Source of the DNA: CAYGWP01 sp964353455
GTDB taxonomy: Bacteria > Planctomycetota > Phycisphaerae > FEN-1346
DNA length: 16,609 nucleotides
Assembly (NCBI GenBank): GCA_964353455.1
Contig: CAYGWP010000099.1
Coordinates: 1-16,609 of the forward strand
Direction: 5' to 3'
Part shown: one piece after another, positions 1 through 6,834 of the stretch
How the letters are laid out: each line of letters begins with the position of its first letter
Numbering within the stretch: position 1 is the stretch's first letter
The notes under the pieces: model-generated
The model's input: only the letters and a program-made list of their open reading frames with translations
What the model was told of the DNA's origin: nothing
Databases searched by the model: none
Made by a program: the position numbers and the translations under genes

Positions 1-1387
1 CGAACTCGCGGCCGACGACGCCCTTGCGGCGCCAGTCCTCGCCCTTGACGAGTGCATCCGGCCGGGCGGCGCGGATGAGCCGCTCGGGGGTCGGCTCGTC
101 GAAGATGACGATGTAATCGACCACTTCGAGGGCCGCCAGGACGCGGATGCGGTGGCGCTCGGTGCAGATGGGCCGGTCGGGGCCTTTGATGTCGCGGATG
201 CTGGAATCGGAGTTGAGGCCGACGACGAGGACGTCGCCCTGGCGTCCGGCAAATTCAAGGAACTCGATGTGTCCGGCGTGGACGACGTCGAAGCAGCCGT
301 TCGTCCAGACGATCTTCTCGCCCTGGGCGCGGTGCCGCTGGAGGTCCACGAGGAGGTTCTCGAGGGTGCGGACCTTGTCGCCGCTGCGGCGGGCCTCTTC
401 CAGGAGTTCCGCGATGATCTCCTCGCGCGAGACCGTCTGAACGCCGAACTTCTGGACCTCCAGGCCTCCCGCCACGTTCGCCAGGCGCACCGCGTCGGGC
501 AGGGCCGCCCCGGCCGCAAGCGCGATCGCAACCACCGATATCACCATGTCGCCGGCGCCGGTCACGTCATAGACCGGCCGCGGCCGCGTGGGAACCATGA
601 GGCCGGGCCTGCCGCGCGCGGCCAGGTATGCGCCGTCCTTGTCGAGCGTGACGACGAGCGCGCGGAGTTTGATGCGGTCCACGAGTCGTCGTGCCGCGCG
701 GCGGATCGCATCGGGGCCCGAGAGGCGTATGCCGGTCGCCAGTTCGGTCTCCATGCGGTTCGGCGTAAGCAGCGTGGCCCCGCGGTACTTTGAGTAGTCG
801 GGGCCCTTGATGGGATCGATCACGACCGGGATGCCGCGCTTGCGTGCGAGGCGGATCGCTTCCCGCGTGACGCGCGGGGTCATGACGCCCTTGTTGTAAT
901 CGCTCACTACGATCACATCGGCGGACTTGGCGAACGCGGCCACCTTGGCGAGAAGACGGTCCTCGACCCGCGGGGCCACCGGCCGCGAGTCTTCCCAGTC
1001 CACGCGGAGGACCTGCTGGGGATGGCGATGCTGCGCGCGGCCGACGAATCGGGTCTTGATGGTGGTGGGTCGGTCCTTCAGGCGCAGGATGCCTGCGGTC
1101 CGGGCGCCGGCTGCCTTGAGGCCGGCGATTGCCTGGTCGCCGGCGGCATCGGCGCCCACGATGCCGAAGACGGCGACGCGTGCGCCCAGGGCCCGGAGGT
1201 TGTTTGCGACGGAGCCTGCGCCGCCGAGGCCGGATTCCAGATGAGAGACGCGAAGGATCTGGATGGGCGCTTCCGGGCTGATCCGCTCGGCGTCGCCGAA
1301 GACGTAGCGGTCGAGCATGATGTCGCCGAGGACGGCGATGCGCGGCCGGCCGAGGCGTTCCACCAGACCGATGAGTTCGCGATACAT
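1..1387 (-). CDS. hldE: Bifunctional heptose 7-phosphate kinase / heptose 1-phosphate adenylyltransferase HldE (3' end cut by window)
   Basis: HldE phosphorylates D-glycero-D-manno-heptose 7-phosphate at C1 and later adenylylates the 1-phosphate, giving ADP-heptose for the LPS inner core; it acts in the cytosol. About 462 codons are visible. The N-terminal half is a PfkB/ribokinase domain: GDIMLDRYVFG at residues 21-31, and VTGAGDMV near 275-282 with the catalytic-base Asp at about 280. The C-terminal half is a cytidylyltransferase-like domain: WTNGCFDVVHAGH at 361-373 containing the HxGH nucleotide motif, and a late KGEDWRRKGVVG segment. E. coli HldE is 477 residues, so roughly 15-25 residues lie beyond the left edge. 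The ATG at 1387 follows GGAG at 7-nt spacing. The frame is open throughout. It is the last gene visible in the leftward block, downstream of lpxK and a deoxyhypusine-synthase-like gene, which fits an envelope role. Domain order and motifs are seen; function follows from the family. Confidence 0.95.
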   Translation of the reverse strand, partial: MYRELIGLVERLGRPRIAVLGDIMLDRYVFGDAERISPEAPIQILRVSHLESGLGGAGSVANNLRALGARVAVFGIVGADAAGDQAIAGLKAAGARTAGILRLKDRPTTIKTRFVGRAQHRHPQQVLRVDWEDSRPVAPRVEDRLLAKVAAFAKSADVIVVSDYNKGVMTPRVTREAIRLARKRGIPVVIDPIKGPDYSKYRGATLLTPNRMETELATGIRLSGPDAIRRAARRLVDRIKLRALVVTLDKDGAYLAARGRPGLMVPTRPRPVYDVTGAGDMVISVVAIALAAGAALPDAVRLANVAGGLEVQKFGVQTVSREEIIAELLEEARRSGDKVRTLENLLVDLQRHRAQGEKIVWTNGCFDVVHAGHIEFLEFAGRQGDVLVVGLNSDSSIRDIKGPDRPICTERHRIRVLAALEVVDYIVIFDEPTPERLIRAARPDALVKGEDWRRKGVVGREF

Positions 1388-1390
1388 GCA

Positions 1391-1537
1391 ATGCTCCTAC
1401 CACTACGGCGCCACTCAGGCCTTAGCGCGGTGGGTCTCCGGACCCACCGCGCGCCCAAGCCGCGTTGGCGCGGTCGAAAACACGGTCTGCGCGGCGGGTG
1501 CGGAGACCCGCCGCGCCAAGTTGCACTATGCTCCTAC
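1391..1537. repeat. 10-bp direct repeats (1391-1400, 1528-1537) flanking a REPIN-like pair
   Basis: ATGCTCCTAC occurs at 1391-1400 and again at 1528-1537. Read on the minus strand it is GTAGGAGCAT. One copy carries the stop codon (TAG) of the upstream deoxyhypusine-synthase-like gene, and the other carries the Shine-Dalgarno of hldE. The hairpin pair at 1425-1516 lies between them. The simplest reading is that stop and SD once overlapped and an insertion of about 137 bp duplicated the site. Chance similarity of two SD-like stretches is the alternative. Confidence 0.5.
1425..1516. repeat. REPIN-like pair of GC-rich hairpins (copy 1)
   Basis: Two inverted repeats lie 36 bp apart. The first, 1425-1452, has a perfect 12-bp stem (GCGCGGTGGGTC with GACCCACCGCGC) and loop TCCG. 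The second, 1489-1516, has a perfect 11-bp stem (GCGCGGCGGGT with ACCCGCCGCGC) and a 6-nt loop. The same architecture recurs at 3855-3934 with different but still complementary arm sequences. Two paired palindromes in an intergenic gap resemble REP doublets (BIME/REPIN) mobilised by RAYT transposases; no transposase gene is in this window. A role in mRNA stability or partial termination between operon genes is possible. Confidence 0.75.
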
Positions 1538-2484
1538 GGCGTCGCCAGTTCCAGGAGCACGAGGTGCCTGAGGAGTGGCAGCATGATCTCGTGATGGCCC
1601 GTCAGCGCTATGCCGCGCTGCGTCGGCCGCGCGAGCACGTTCTCCCTGGGCCTGTAATGCTGGATCTGGTCGATGTTGGCCGTGACCACACGATCGAGTT
1701 TCGCGCCGAGGTTCGACGCAACTGTATATGCTTTCATGAACACTTCAGGAAGTATGACGGCGGAGCCGAGGTTGAGCCACACGCCGTCGGCCATGTCGGC
1801 CACGACGGAGCAGAGTTTCCGGAAGTCAAGGAGCGTTGCCTCGCCGATGGCCGCCCCGTCGGCCGCAGGGTGCATGTGCACCGTGTCGGTGCCGATGGCG
1901 ACGTGGACGGTGGCGGTGCAGTCCAGACGGCTGGCGGCGGCAAGGATGCTCTTGTCGGCGTGCGGGAATTCCTTCGGGTCCTCGTTGATGAGGTCGCCGA
2001 CAGCCTGCCCCAGCCCGCGGTGCCGGCCCAGGCGGGCGGCGTCGTTCAGGTATCCGGGCGTTTCCTCGATCATGCCGAACTTGCCCTCGCGCATGGTCTG
2101 GGCGGGGTCCTCGCTCGTCTCGCCGTGATAGGCAAGTTCCAGATCATGGATGGCCCCGGCCCCGTGCGTGGCCACGGCGTTCACTATGCCGCGCTCCATC
2201 AGGTCGATGATGACCGGCCCGAGGCCGCACTTGACCACGTGCCCGCCGAACGCGAGGACGACCGGGGAATCGGTCTTCGAGGCGTGGGCGACGGCGCGGG
2301 CGAGTTCCCGCAGTCCGGCCGTCACGGGCGTGCCGGGGAGCGAATCGAAAAACTCGGTCAGGCTCGCTTCGGGACCTGCGGGGACTGCCAGGTCCTCCAG
2401 GCGGACCTTGTGCTGCCGGTCGGCGATGGAAATCAGCCGCAGGGACTTCATGTCGATAGGTTGATAAGCCTTGTGCCGGCGCAT
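1534..2484 (-). CDS. Deoxyhypusine synthase-like conserved protein of unknown function
   Basis: A 316-residue soluble protein with no signal peptide or membrane segment. The most recognisable stretch is residues 79-150: a glycine-rich FGGHVVKCGLGP, then VNAVATHGAGAIHDLELAYHGETSED and KFGMIEETPGYLND. This resembles bacterial proteins annotated as deoxyhypusine-synthase-like (Rossmann-type NAD-binding fold). I cannot find the WGK-type motif carrying the catalytic lysine of true deoxyhypusine synthase, so hypusine formation should not be assumed. Other possible metal or substrate residues are the HVAIGTDTVHMHP stretch and conserved Asp/Glu. The start at 2484 is ATG preceded by GGAGG at good spacing; an upstream in-frame extension would run into a hairpin repeat. 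It lies between lpxK and hldE, so a link to envelope sugars or lipid is possible but is only inferred from position. Confidence 0.75.
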   Translation of the reverse strand: MRRHKAYQPIDMKSLRLISIADRQHKVRLEDLAVPAGPEASLTEFFDSLPGTPVTAGLRELARAVAHASKTDSPVVLAFGGHVVKCGLGPVIIDLMERGIVNAVATHGAGAIHDLELAYHGETSEDPAQTMREGKFGMIEETPGYLNDAARLGRHRGLGQAVGDLINEDPKEFPHADKSILAAASRLDCTATVHVAIGTDTVHMHPAADGAAIGEATLLDFRKLCSVVADMADGVWLNLGSAVILPEVFMKAYTVASNLGAKLDRVVTANIDQIQHYRPRENVLARPTQRGIALTGHHEIMLPLLRHLVLLELATP

Positions 2485-2507
2485 CGGCGGCCTCCACAAC
2501 TGTGTGC

Positions 2508-2530
2508 CACGGCCGGCTCGCCCGGCCGTG
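2508..2530. repeat. Palindromic repeat, CACGGCCGG type
   Basis: A perfect 9-bp inverted repeat (CACGGCCGG with CCGGCCGTG) around a 5-nt loop lies just upstream of the deoxyhypusine-synthase-like gene. A related GTGGCACG-type palindrome occurs at 10512-10562. It is probably a dispersed intergenic repeat. It has no T-tract on either side that would make a clear intrinsic terminator. Confidence 0.6.
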
Positions 2531-2584
2531 CTATTTCGATGCGTTACCACGGCCCTTAGTACGCGTTCAGCGTGGCGCAGTTCA

Positions 2585-2683
2585 CCCCTCGCCCCTTGTG
2601 GTAGAGGGGCGGGGGGGAGGGGTGGAGCAACGGCAAACCCCTCACCCGGCCTTCGGCCACCCTCTCCCGCAAGGGGAGAGGGT
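2585..2683. repeat. CCCTCTCCC / GGGAGAGGG type intergenic repeat
   Basis: This is a composite low-complexity repeat. ACCCTCTCCC pairs with GGGAGAGGGT around loop GCAAG at 2659-2683. It is preceded by a GGCC-TTC-GGCC mini-hairpin and a second imperfect stem (ACCCCTC/GAGGGGT and GCCCCT/AGGGGC) across about 2584-2622. Sequences of this CCCTCTCCC-GCAAGG-GGAGAGGG type are common dispersed repeats in many bacterial genomes. It separates lpxK from the next gene and may fold in the mRNA between them. Confidence 0.7.
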
Positions 2684-2735
2684 TAACGGCATGCGTGCCA
2701 AACACATACGTCCGTATGGGCCGTGGCATACCCAT

Positions 2736-3839
2736 TCAGGCGGACAGTATGGCGCCGAGTCTTTGGCGCAGCACCTCTTCGCCCTCAACCACGCGCAACT
2801 CCACTTCAAGCGCAGCGATCTCGACGCCCGGCGCCGCCCGCCCCGCAAGGAGCGGCTGCCATTTTACATAATCCTTGCCGGTTGTCACTAGGGTCTTCAG
2901 GCCAGCGGCCTGCGCGGCGGCAATCAGGCGGTCGAGGTTCGCGCGCGTGTAGGCGTGGTGATCGGCGAATACGTCGAAAAGCCGGATGCGCGCCCCGAGG
3001 TTCGTGAGCGTCCAGCGGAACGCCTCCGGGTTGCCGATGCCGCAGGCGGCGGCGATGTCCAGGCCGCGGAGCGAGTCGGCTCGGCGGCGCGAACCGTCAA
3101 GGGAGACGACATCGCCGGGGCGATGCTCGGCCACGATGACCGGCGTCTCCGGCCGGGCGCAGCGGCCGACCGCCTGCTTGATGCGGGCCAGGTCGGCCCC
3201 GTCCACGAGTTCCGCCCGCGTGATGACGACCATGTCGGCGCGGCGAAGGGCCGAGAGCGGCTCGCGCAGGAGTCCGCGCGGCAGCAGTCGCGCGAAACCG
3301 AACGGCTGGAGGGCGTCGATCAGCACGATGTCAAGGTCGCGGGCCAGCCGCCGGTGCTGGAAGCCGTCATCGAGGATAACGAGGTCGCACGGATTCCGCG
3401 CCAAGCCCTCCTCCATCGCCCTCACGCGGTCGGGGTTCTGGACGTGGGGCACGCCGGGGCAGAGGCGCTCAAGTTCGCGGGCCTCCTCGTTCGGGCGGCC
3501 GGCCTGGCCGCCGTATCCGCGGCTGAGGATGAGCGGCCTGCGGCCCATCTCGGCCGCCAGACGCGCGAGGTAAGCAACCATCGGCGTCTTGCCCGTGCCG
3601 CCGACCGTGATGTTCCCGACGCTGATGACGGGGCAGGGGGCGCGCTTGACCGACCCGAAGAGCCGCCACGCGAGGTTGTGCGTCGCCAGGGCGGCGCGGT
3701 AGAGGATGGCCAGGAGCGCCAGTGCGCCCCTTTCCAGCGAGGCCGTAACTCCGCGCTCCTCGCCGGAGATAACGGCGAACCATCCGCCGCGCCGGTCGTG
3801 CGCTGTGAAGCCCGACGGGACTCGGTGGTTGCCGTTCAT
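2736..3839 (-). CDS. lpxK: Tetraacyldisaccharide 4'-kinase LpxK
   Basis: LpxK phosphorylates the 4' position of the lipid A disaccharide precursor using ATP at the inner face of the cytoplasmic membrane. The predicted protein is 367 residues. A hydrophobic N-terminal membrane-associated helix (about 37-55) is followed by a Walker A/P-loop, VGNITVGGTGKTP (74-86), then ILSRGYGG (104-111) and the family signature DDGFQHRRL (157-165). ISGE near residue 24 matches the N-terminal region of E. coli LpxK. I chose the ATG at 3839, preceded by CCGGGG. The frame stays open to 3896, but that extension reads through a hairpin repeat and is unlikely to be translated. Its place two genes before hldE makes an LPS biosynthesis grouping. 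Nothing in the sequence suggests inactivation. Confidence 0.95.
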   Translation of the reverse strand: MNGNHRVPSGFTAHDRRGGWFAVISGEERGVTASLERGALALLAILYRAALATHNLAWRLFGSVKRAPCPVISVGNITVGGTGKTPMVAYLARLAAEMGRRPLILSRGYGGQAGRPNEEARELERLCPGVPHVQNPDRVRAMEEGLARNPCDLVILDDGFQHRRLARDLDIVLIDALQPFGFARLLPRGLLREPLSALRRADMVVITRAELVDGADLARIKQAVGRCARPETPVIVAEHRPGDVVSLDGSRRRADSLRGLDIAAACGIGNPEAFRWTLTNLGARIRLFDVFADHHAYTRANLDRLIAAAQAAGLKTLVTTGKDYVKWQPLLAGRAAPGVEIAALEVELRVVEGEEVLRQRLGAILSA

Positions 3840-3854
3840 ATCGGCCCCGGATTT

Positions 3855-3934
3855 GCGCGGCGGTTCTCCTGAACCGCCGCGCCGGAATATGCACAATGGC
3901 GAATCTGCGCGGCGGGTCAGGAGACCCGCCGCGC
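3855..3934. repeat. REPIN-like pair of GC-rich hairpins (copy 2)
   Basis: Hairpin 3855-3882 has a perfect 12-bp stem (GCGCGGCGGTTC with GAACCGCCGCGC) and loop TCCT. Hairpin 3907-3934 has a perfect 12-bp stem (GCGCGGCGGGTC with GACCCGCCGCGC) and loop AGGA. The outer ends (TTTGCGCGGCGG and CCGCCGCGCAAA) also make the whole unit an inverted repeat. The arms differ from the copy at 1425-1516 at paired positions, so complementarity is kept. The unit sits in the 114-bp gap between the isocitrate dehydrogenase stop and the lpxK start. Confidence 0.75.
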
Positions 3935-3953
3935 AAAGTCTGCCGTCGGGTTT

Positions 3954-5054
3954 CTATCGCCCGAGTGCTCGGATGATTGCCCGGCCCATTTCGCGCGTGC
4001 CGACGGCGGTCGGGTCGTCGCGGTTGGGCTTGAGGTCGTACGTCACGGCCTTGCCCTCGGCGATGACGGCGGCAACCGCCCGCTCGAGCCGGGCGGCGGC
4101 GTCTTTCTCGCCCAGATGTTCGAGCATCAGCGCGCCGGAGAGGATGAGGGCCGTCGGGTTCACCTTGTCGAGGCCCTTGTACTTCGGGGCGGAGCCGTGC
4201 GTGGCCTCGAAGACCGCGGCGTCGGGGCCGATGTTCGCTCCGGGCGCCACGCCCAGGCCGCCCACAAGGCCGGCGCACAGGTCGCTCAGGATGTCGCCGT
4301 ACAGGTTCGGCAGGACGAGGACGTCGTAGAGTTCGGGCTTCTGCACGAGTTGCATGCACATATTGTCAACAATGCGGTCCTCGAATTCGACGTCCGGGTA
4401 CGACTTGGCGACCTCGCGGGCCACCTCAAGCCAGAGGCCGTCGGAGAACTTCATGATGTTGGCCTTGTGGACGGTGGTGACCTTGCGGCGGCCGTGCGCG
4501 CGGGCGTACTTGAAGGCGAAGTGGTGGATCCGCTCCGTGGCCTCGACGCTGATGGGCTTGACGCTGATGCCGGTGGTCTCGGGCCGCGTGCCGATCTTCT
4601 TTGCGCTCGCCTCGTTGATGGCGGCGTACACGCGCCGCAGGGCGTCCGTGCCGCGCTGGAACTCGATGCCCGCGTACAGGTCCTCCGTGTTCTCGCGGAC
4701 GACGACGAGGTCGATGTTATTGTAGCGGCTGCGCACGCCGGGGTACGACTTGCAGGGCCTCAGGCACGCGAACAGTCCGAACGCCTGGCGCAGGTGGACG
4801 TTGACGCTGCGGAACCCCGTGCCGACGGGCGTGGTGATGGGGGCCTTCAGGGCGATGCGCGTGCGGCGGATGCTCTCGGTCAGGGCATCGGGCAGGGGCG
4901 TCCCATATTTCTGGAGGCAATCGGCGCCGGCTTCCTGCTCATCCCAGCGGATGGCCGCGCCGGTGGCGTCGATGACCTCGCGCGCCACGGCGGCCAGTTC
5001 CGGTCCGGTCCCGTCGCCCAGGATCAGCGTAACGTCATGCGGCATGTGTGCCAT
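3954..5054 (-). CDS. icd: Isocitrate dehydrogenase, decarboxylating, probably NADP-dependent
   Basis: This enzyme oxidatively decarboxylates isocitrate to 2-oxoglutarate in the TCA cycle. It is a 366-residue member of the isocitrate/isopropylmalate dehydrogenase family. The substrate motif S83-VNVHLRQ and REnTEDLYAGIE (120-131) are present, with the catalytic Tyr in the latter, Lys in HKANIMK (197-202), and metal-binding Asp residues in NLYGDILSD (250-258). The S-x-N-x-x-LR pattern fits isocitrate rather than isopropylmalate. In the cofactor pocket, HGSAPKYKGLDKVNP (286-300) carries Lys-Tyr where E. coli NADP-dependent Icd has Lys344-Tyr345; NAD-dependent relatives usually have Asp-Ile. Homoisocitrate dehydrogenase is a less likely alternative. 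The ATG at 5054 follows GAAAGGG; an ATG at 5045 is possible. It lies downstream of a HAD hydrolase and upstream of lpxK, with no obvious pathway link. Confidence 0.9.
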   Translation of the reverse strand: MAHMPHDVTLILGDGTGPELAAVAREVIDATGAAIRWDEQEAGADCLQKYGTPLPDALTESIRRTRIALKAPITTPVGTGFRSVNVHLRQAFGLFACLRPCKSYPGVRSRYNNIDLVVVRENTEDLYAGIEFQRGTDALRRVYAAINEASAKKIGTRPETTGISVKPISVEATERIHHFAFKYARAHGRRKVTTVHKANIMKFSDGLWLEVAREVAKSYPDVEFEDRIVDNMCMQLVQKPELYDVLVLPNLYGDILSDLCAGLVGGLGVAPGANIGPDAAVFEATHGSAPKYKGLDKVNPTALILSGALMLEHLGEKDAAARLERAVAAVIAEGKAVTYDLKPNRDDPTAVGTREMGRAIIRALGR

Positions 5055-5138
5055 ACCCTTTCATGGAGCAGGAGGAGTCGCGCCGGCGTGCGGCCGCGTG
5101 CGAAGGAGAAGTCATGCTAAGAGCGGGCCGGGCGGGTG

Positions 5139-5930
5139 TCAACGGTTTTTGCGGGAGGGCAGGTGGTCGAGAAGTTCGGCGAGCGACTTTACGCGCAGGT
5201 CGGGTTTCGCCGGGTCCTGTCGCACAGGGCGCTGTGCGGACTTCTGCGATGCCGGTCGGCCGGGGCGCTCGATGAGGACGGTGCGCATGCCTGCGCCGGC
5301 GGCGCCGAGGATGTCGGCCTCGGGGTTGTCGCCGATGAAGACGACCCGCGCGGCTGCCACGCCGAGGCCGTCGAGCGCCGCCTGGAAAATCCGGGCATCA
5401 GGCTTCCGGAGTCCGAAGACTGAACTGAAGAGCCGCACCTCGAAGTACGGTTCCAGCGAGAACCGCTGGACCTGGTTCTCCCACAGGTAGTCGGGCGTTC
5501 CCCAGGGCGTGTTGGAGACGAGTCCCAGGCGGTATCCGCGGTCCTTGAGTGTGCGGAGGACGGGCAGGGAGTCGTCGAAGAGGCGTGCGCTGGCCACGAG
5601 CGGCCTGGCGCATGCCTCGGCCATGCGGGGGAGGGTGCGTCCGCTCAGGCTGCGGACCATGCGCCGCAGCGCCAGCATGATGCGATGAGGAAGCGCGGTG
5701 TCGGGTGCGGGCGTGGGGCGGCGGGCGTGGGCCTCTTCGGGACCGGGAACGGCGGCGGCAGGCGGCGGCAAGTCGCGCTCGGGGCGGACAAGGTATCCGT
5801 ACACGCCTTCCAGGCATCGGCCGGCCATGACGGGCCAACTCGGCACGGGGTAATCGACCAGCGTGCCGCCCATGTCGAAAAGGACCGCGTCGATGTCGGA
5901 CAGCGCCACGGCGTCACCGGACGGAGCCAC
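5139..5930 (-). CDS. HAD-superfamily hydrolase with Gly replacing the second motif I Asp
   Basis: This is a 263-residue cytosolic HAD subfamily IA-like phosphatase. Motif I is VLFDMGGTLVDYP with the nucleophile Asp at residue 19, but the usual second Asp (DxD) is Gly21. Motif II is LGLVSNTPWG, the motif III Lys lies in GLRKPDARIF, and motif IV is IGDNPEADILGA. A cap domain fits between motifs I and II. The C-terminal tail is basic and variable. The furthest start is GTG at 5930, 3 nt after the TAG stop of the DUF1571 gene, with no strong SD; a GTG at 5909 (VALSDIDAV) is an alternative. The spacing points to translational coupling. The substrate is unknown. The DxG motif occurs in some HAD lineages, so activity may be altered rather than lost. 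Confidence 0.85.
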   Translation of the reverse strand: MAPSGDAVALSDIDAVLFDMGGTLVDYPVPSWPVMAGRCLEGVYGYLVRPERDLPPPAAAVPGPEEAHARRPTPAPDTALPHRIMLALRRMVRSLSGRTLPRMAEACARPLVASARLFDDSLPVLRTLKDRGYRLGLVSNTPWGTPDYLWENQVQRFSLEPYFEVRLFSSVFGLRKPDARIFQAALDGLGVAAARVVFIGDNPEADILGAAGAGMRTVLIERPGRPASQKSAQRPVRQDPAKPDLRVKSLAELLDHLPSRKNR

Positions 5931-5933
5931 TGT

Positions 5934-6803
5934 CTAGAAGAGGCGGAAGTTGTACTCGCGGTTATCGGTATCGAAGTCCTCGTCGGTCAGCCCGGGATTG
6001 AGGTTCAGTTCGGAGTAGATGTACTGGCTGACGAGGGCGCCGTCCCAATCGTAGGCATCGGTGCGGATGCAGGCGAGGTATTCGCAATCGATGTAGATGG
6101 CGAGGACGGAGCAGGGGTAGTTGTTGGTGTTCGGGAGGACGCGTTTGAAGAAGTAGGCGGGCCGTCCGGTTTCTTCGCGGATGCCGCGGAACGTCAGTTG
6201 CAGGTCGCCGTTGGCCTTGGCCGTTTCGCACTGGGGTATGATGAGGCGGAGCATATTGGCCATGCCTGCCAGAGTGATGGGCCTGCGGCTGTGCTTCAGG
6301 GCGGTCTTGCCGGTTGGGTCGATCATGACCTTGCGGAAGAGCATGCCAAGGATGCCCGACGGATGTGCGGCGGCGTTGCCGTCGTTGCGGCCCTGGACGA
6401 AGATGACTTCCTGTCCGCGAGACTGGTCGCCGGTCCACTTCAGGTACACGCTGAAGATGTCGGCTCGGAACTTCATCTGCATCGTTTCGGACGGTCTCAG
6501 TTCGCCGGCGATGCGTTCCTGTTTGCGGAAGAGGCAGGTGTAATCGACGATCCGCTCATCGGACCACTTGAGGGCGACGCGGAGGAACTCCAGCGGGTCG
6601 CGTGCGGCGGCCTTTTCCATCTCAGCGCGGCCGGTGGCATGGACGGCCCGCTTGGCGCCGTCGGGTTGCTTGACCGGCGCATCGGCGGCGGGGGCGATGC
6701 CCGCCGTCAGGGCGAAGACGGCAGTCATCCCGACCAGAGAAAGTCGTCGCGCACGGCCTGGCTGCGGGTTGAGGCGGGGTGTTCGCCGGTTCTCCGGGGT
6801 CAT
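5934..6803 (-). CDS. Secreted DUF1571-like protein
   Basis: A 289-residue exported protein. An Arg-rich N-terminus is followed by a hydrophobic segment (about 21-38) and a likely signal peptidase I site near APA-AD (39/40). The mature part carries a DUF1571-type pattern: DERIVDYTCLFRKQERIAGEL, then MKFRADIFSVYLKW, GQEVIFVQGRNDG and a SRRPIT segment, ending with YIDCEYLACIR and a QYIYSELNLNPGL stretch. The domain is known mainly from planctomycetes; its function is not established. The Tyr-Thr-Cys-x-Phe-x-Lys-x-Glu-Arg pattern and the beta-rich C-terminus recall periplasmic lipid-carrier (LolA/LolB-like) folds, but that is only a suggestion. The ATG at 6803 has AGAGG 8 nt upstream; a TTG immediately before it is not needed. 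It lies 31 bp after the methyltransferase and 3 nt before the HAD gene, so it is likely in the same operon. Confidence 0.8.
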   Translation of the reverse strand: MTPENRRTPRLNPQPGRARRLSLVGMTAVFALTAGIAPAADAPVKQPDGAKRAVHATGRAEMEKAAARDPLEFLRVALKWSDERIVDYTCLFRKQERIAGELRPSETMQMKFRADIFSVYLKWTGDQSRGQEVIFVQGRNDGNAAAHPSGILGMLFRKVMIDPTGKTALKHSRRPITLAGMANMLRLIIPQCETAKANGDLQLTFRGIREETGRPAYFFKRVLPNTNNYPCSVLAIYIDCEYLACIRTDAYDWDGALVSQYIYSELNLNPGLTDEDFDTDNREYNFRLF

Positions 6804-6834
6804 CAATCAGGCCTCTGCCCGCCGCGCGGGCTCG

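Noticed and set aside
567..1403. Minus-strand 278-codon Arg/Pro-rich frame
   Set aside because: It overlaps hldE in another frame; the hldE frame carries both complete domain signatures.
1425..1516. CRISPR array or intrinsic terminator for the repeated hairpins
   Set aside because: Only two units per site, palindromic throughout, with no regular spacers and no U-tract.
1465..2559. Plus-strand frames at 1465-2559, 2955-3872, 4116-5120 and 5685-6983
   Set aside because: All are antisense to recognised genes and show low-complexity Asp/Gly/Val-rich translations typical of shadows.
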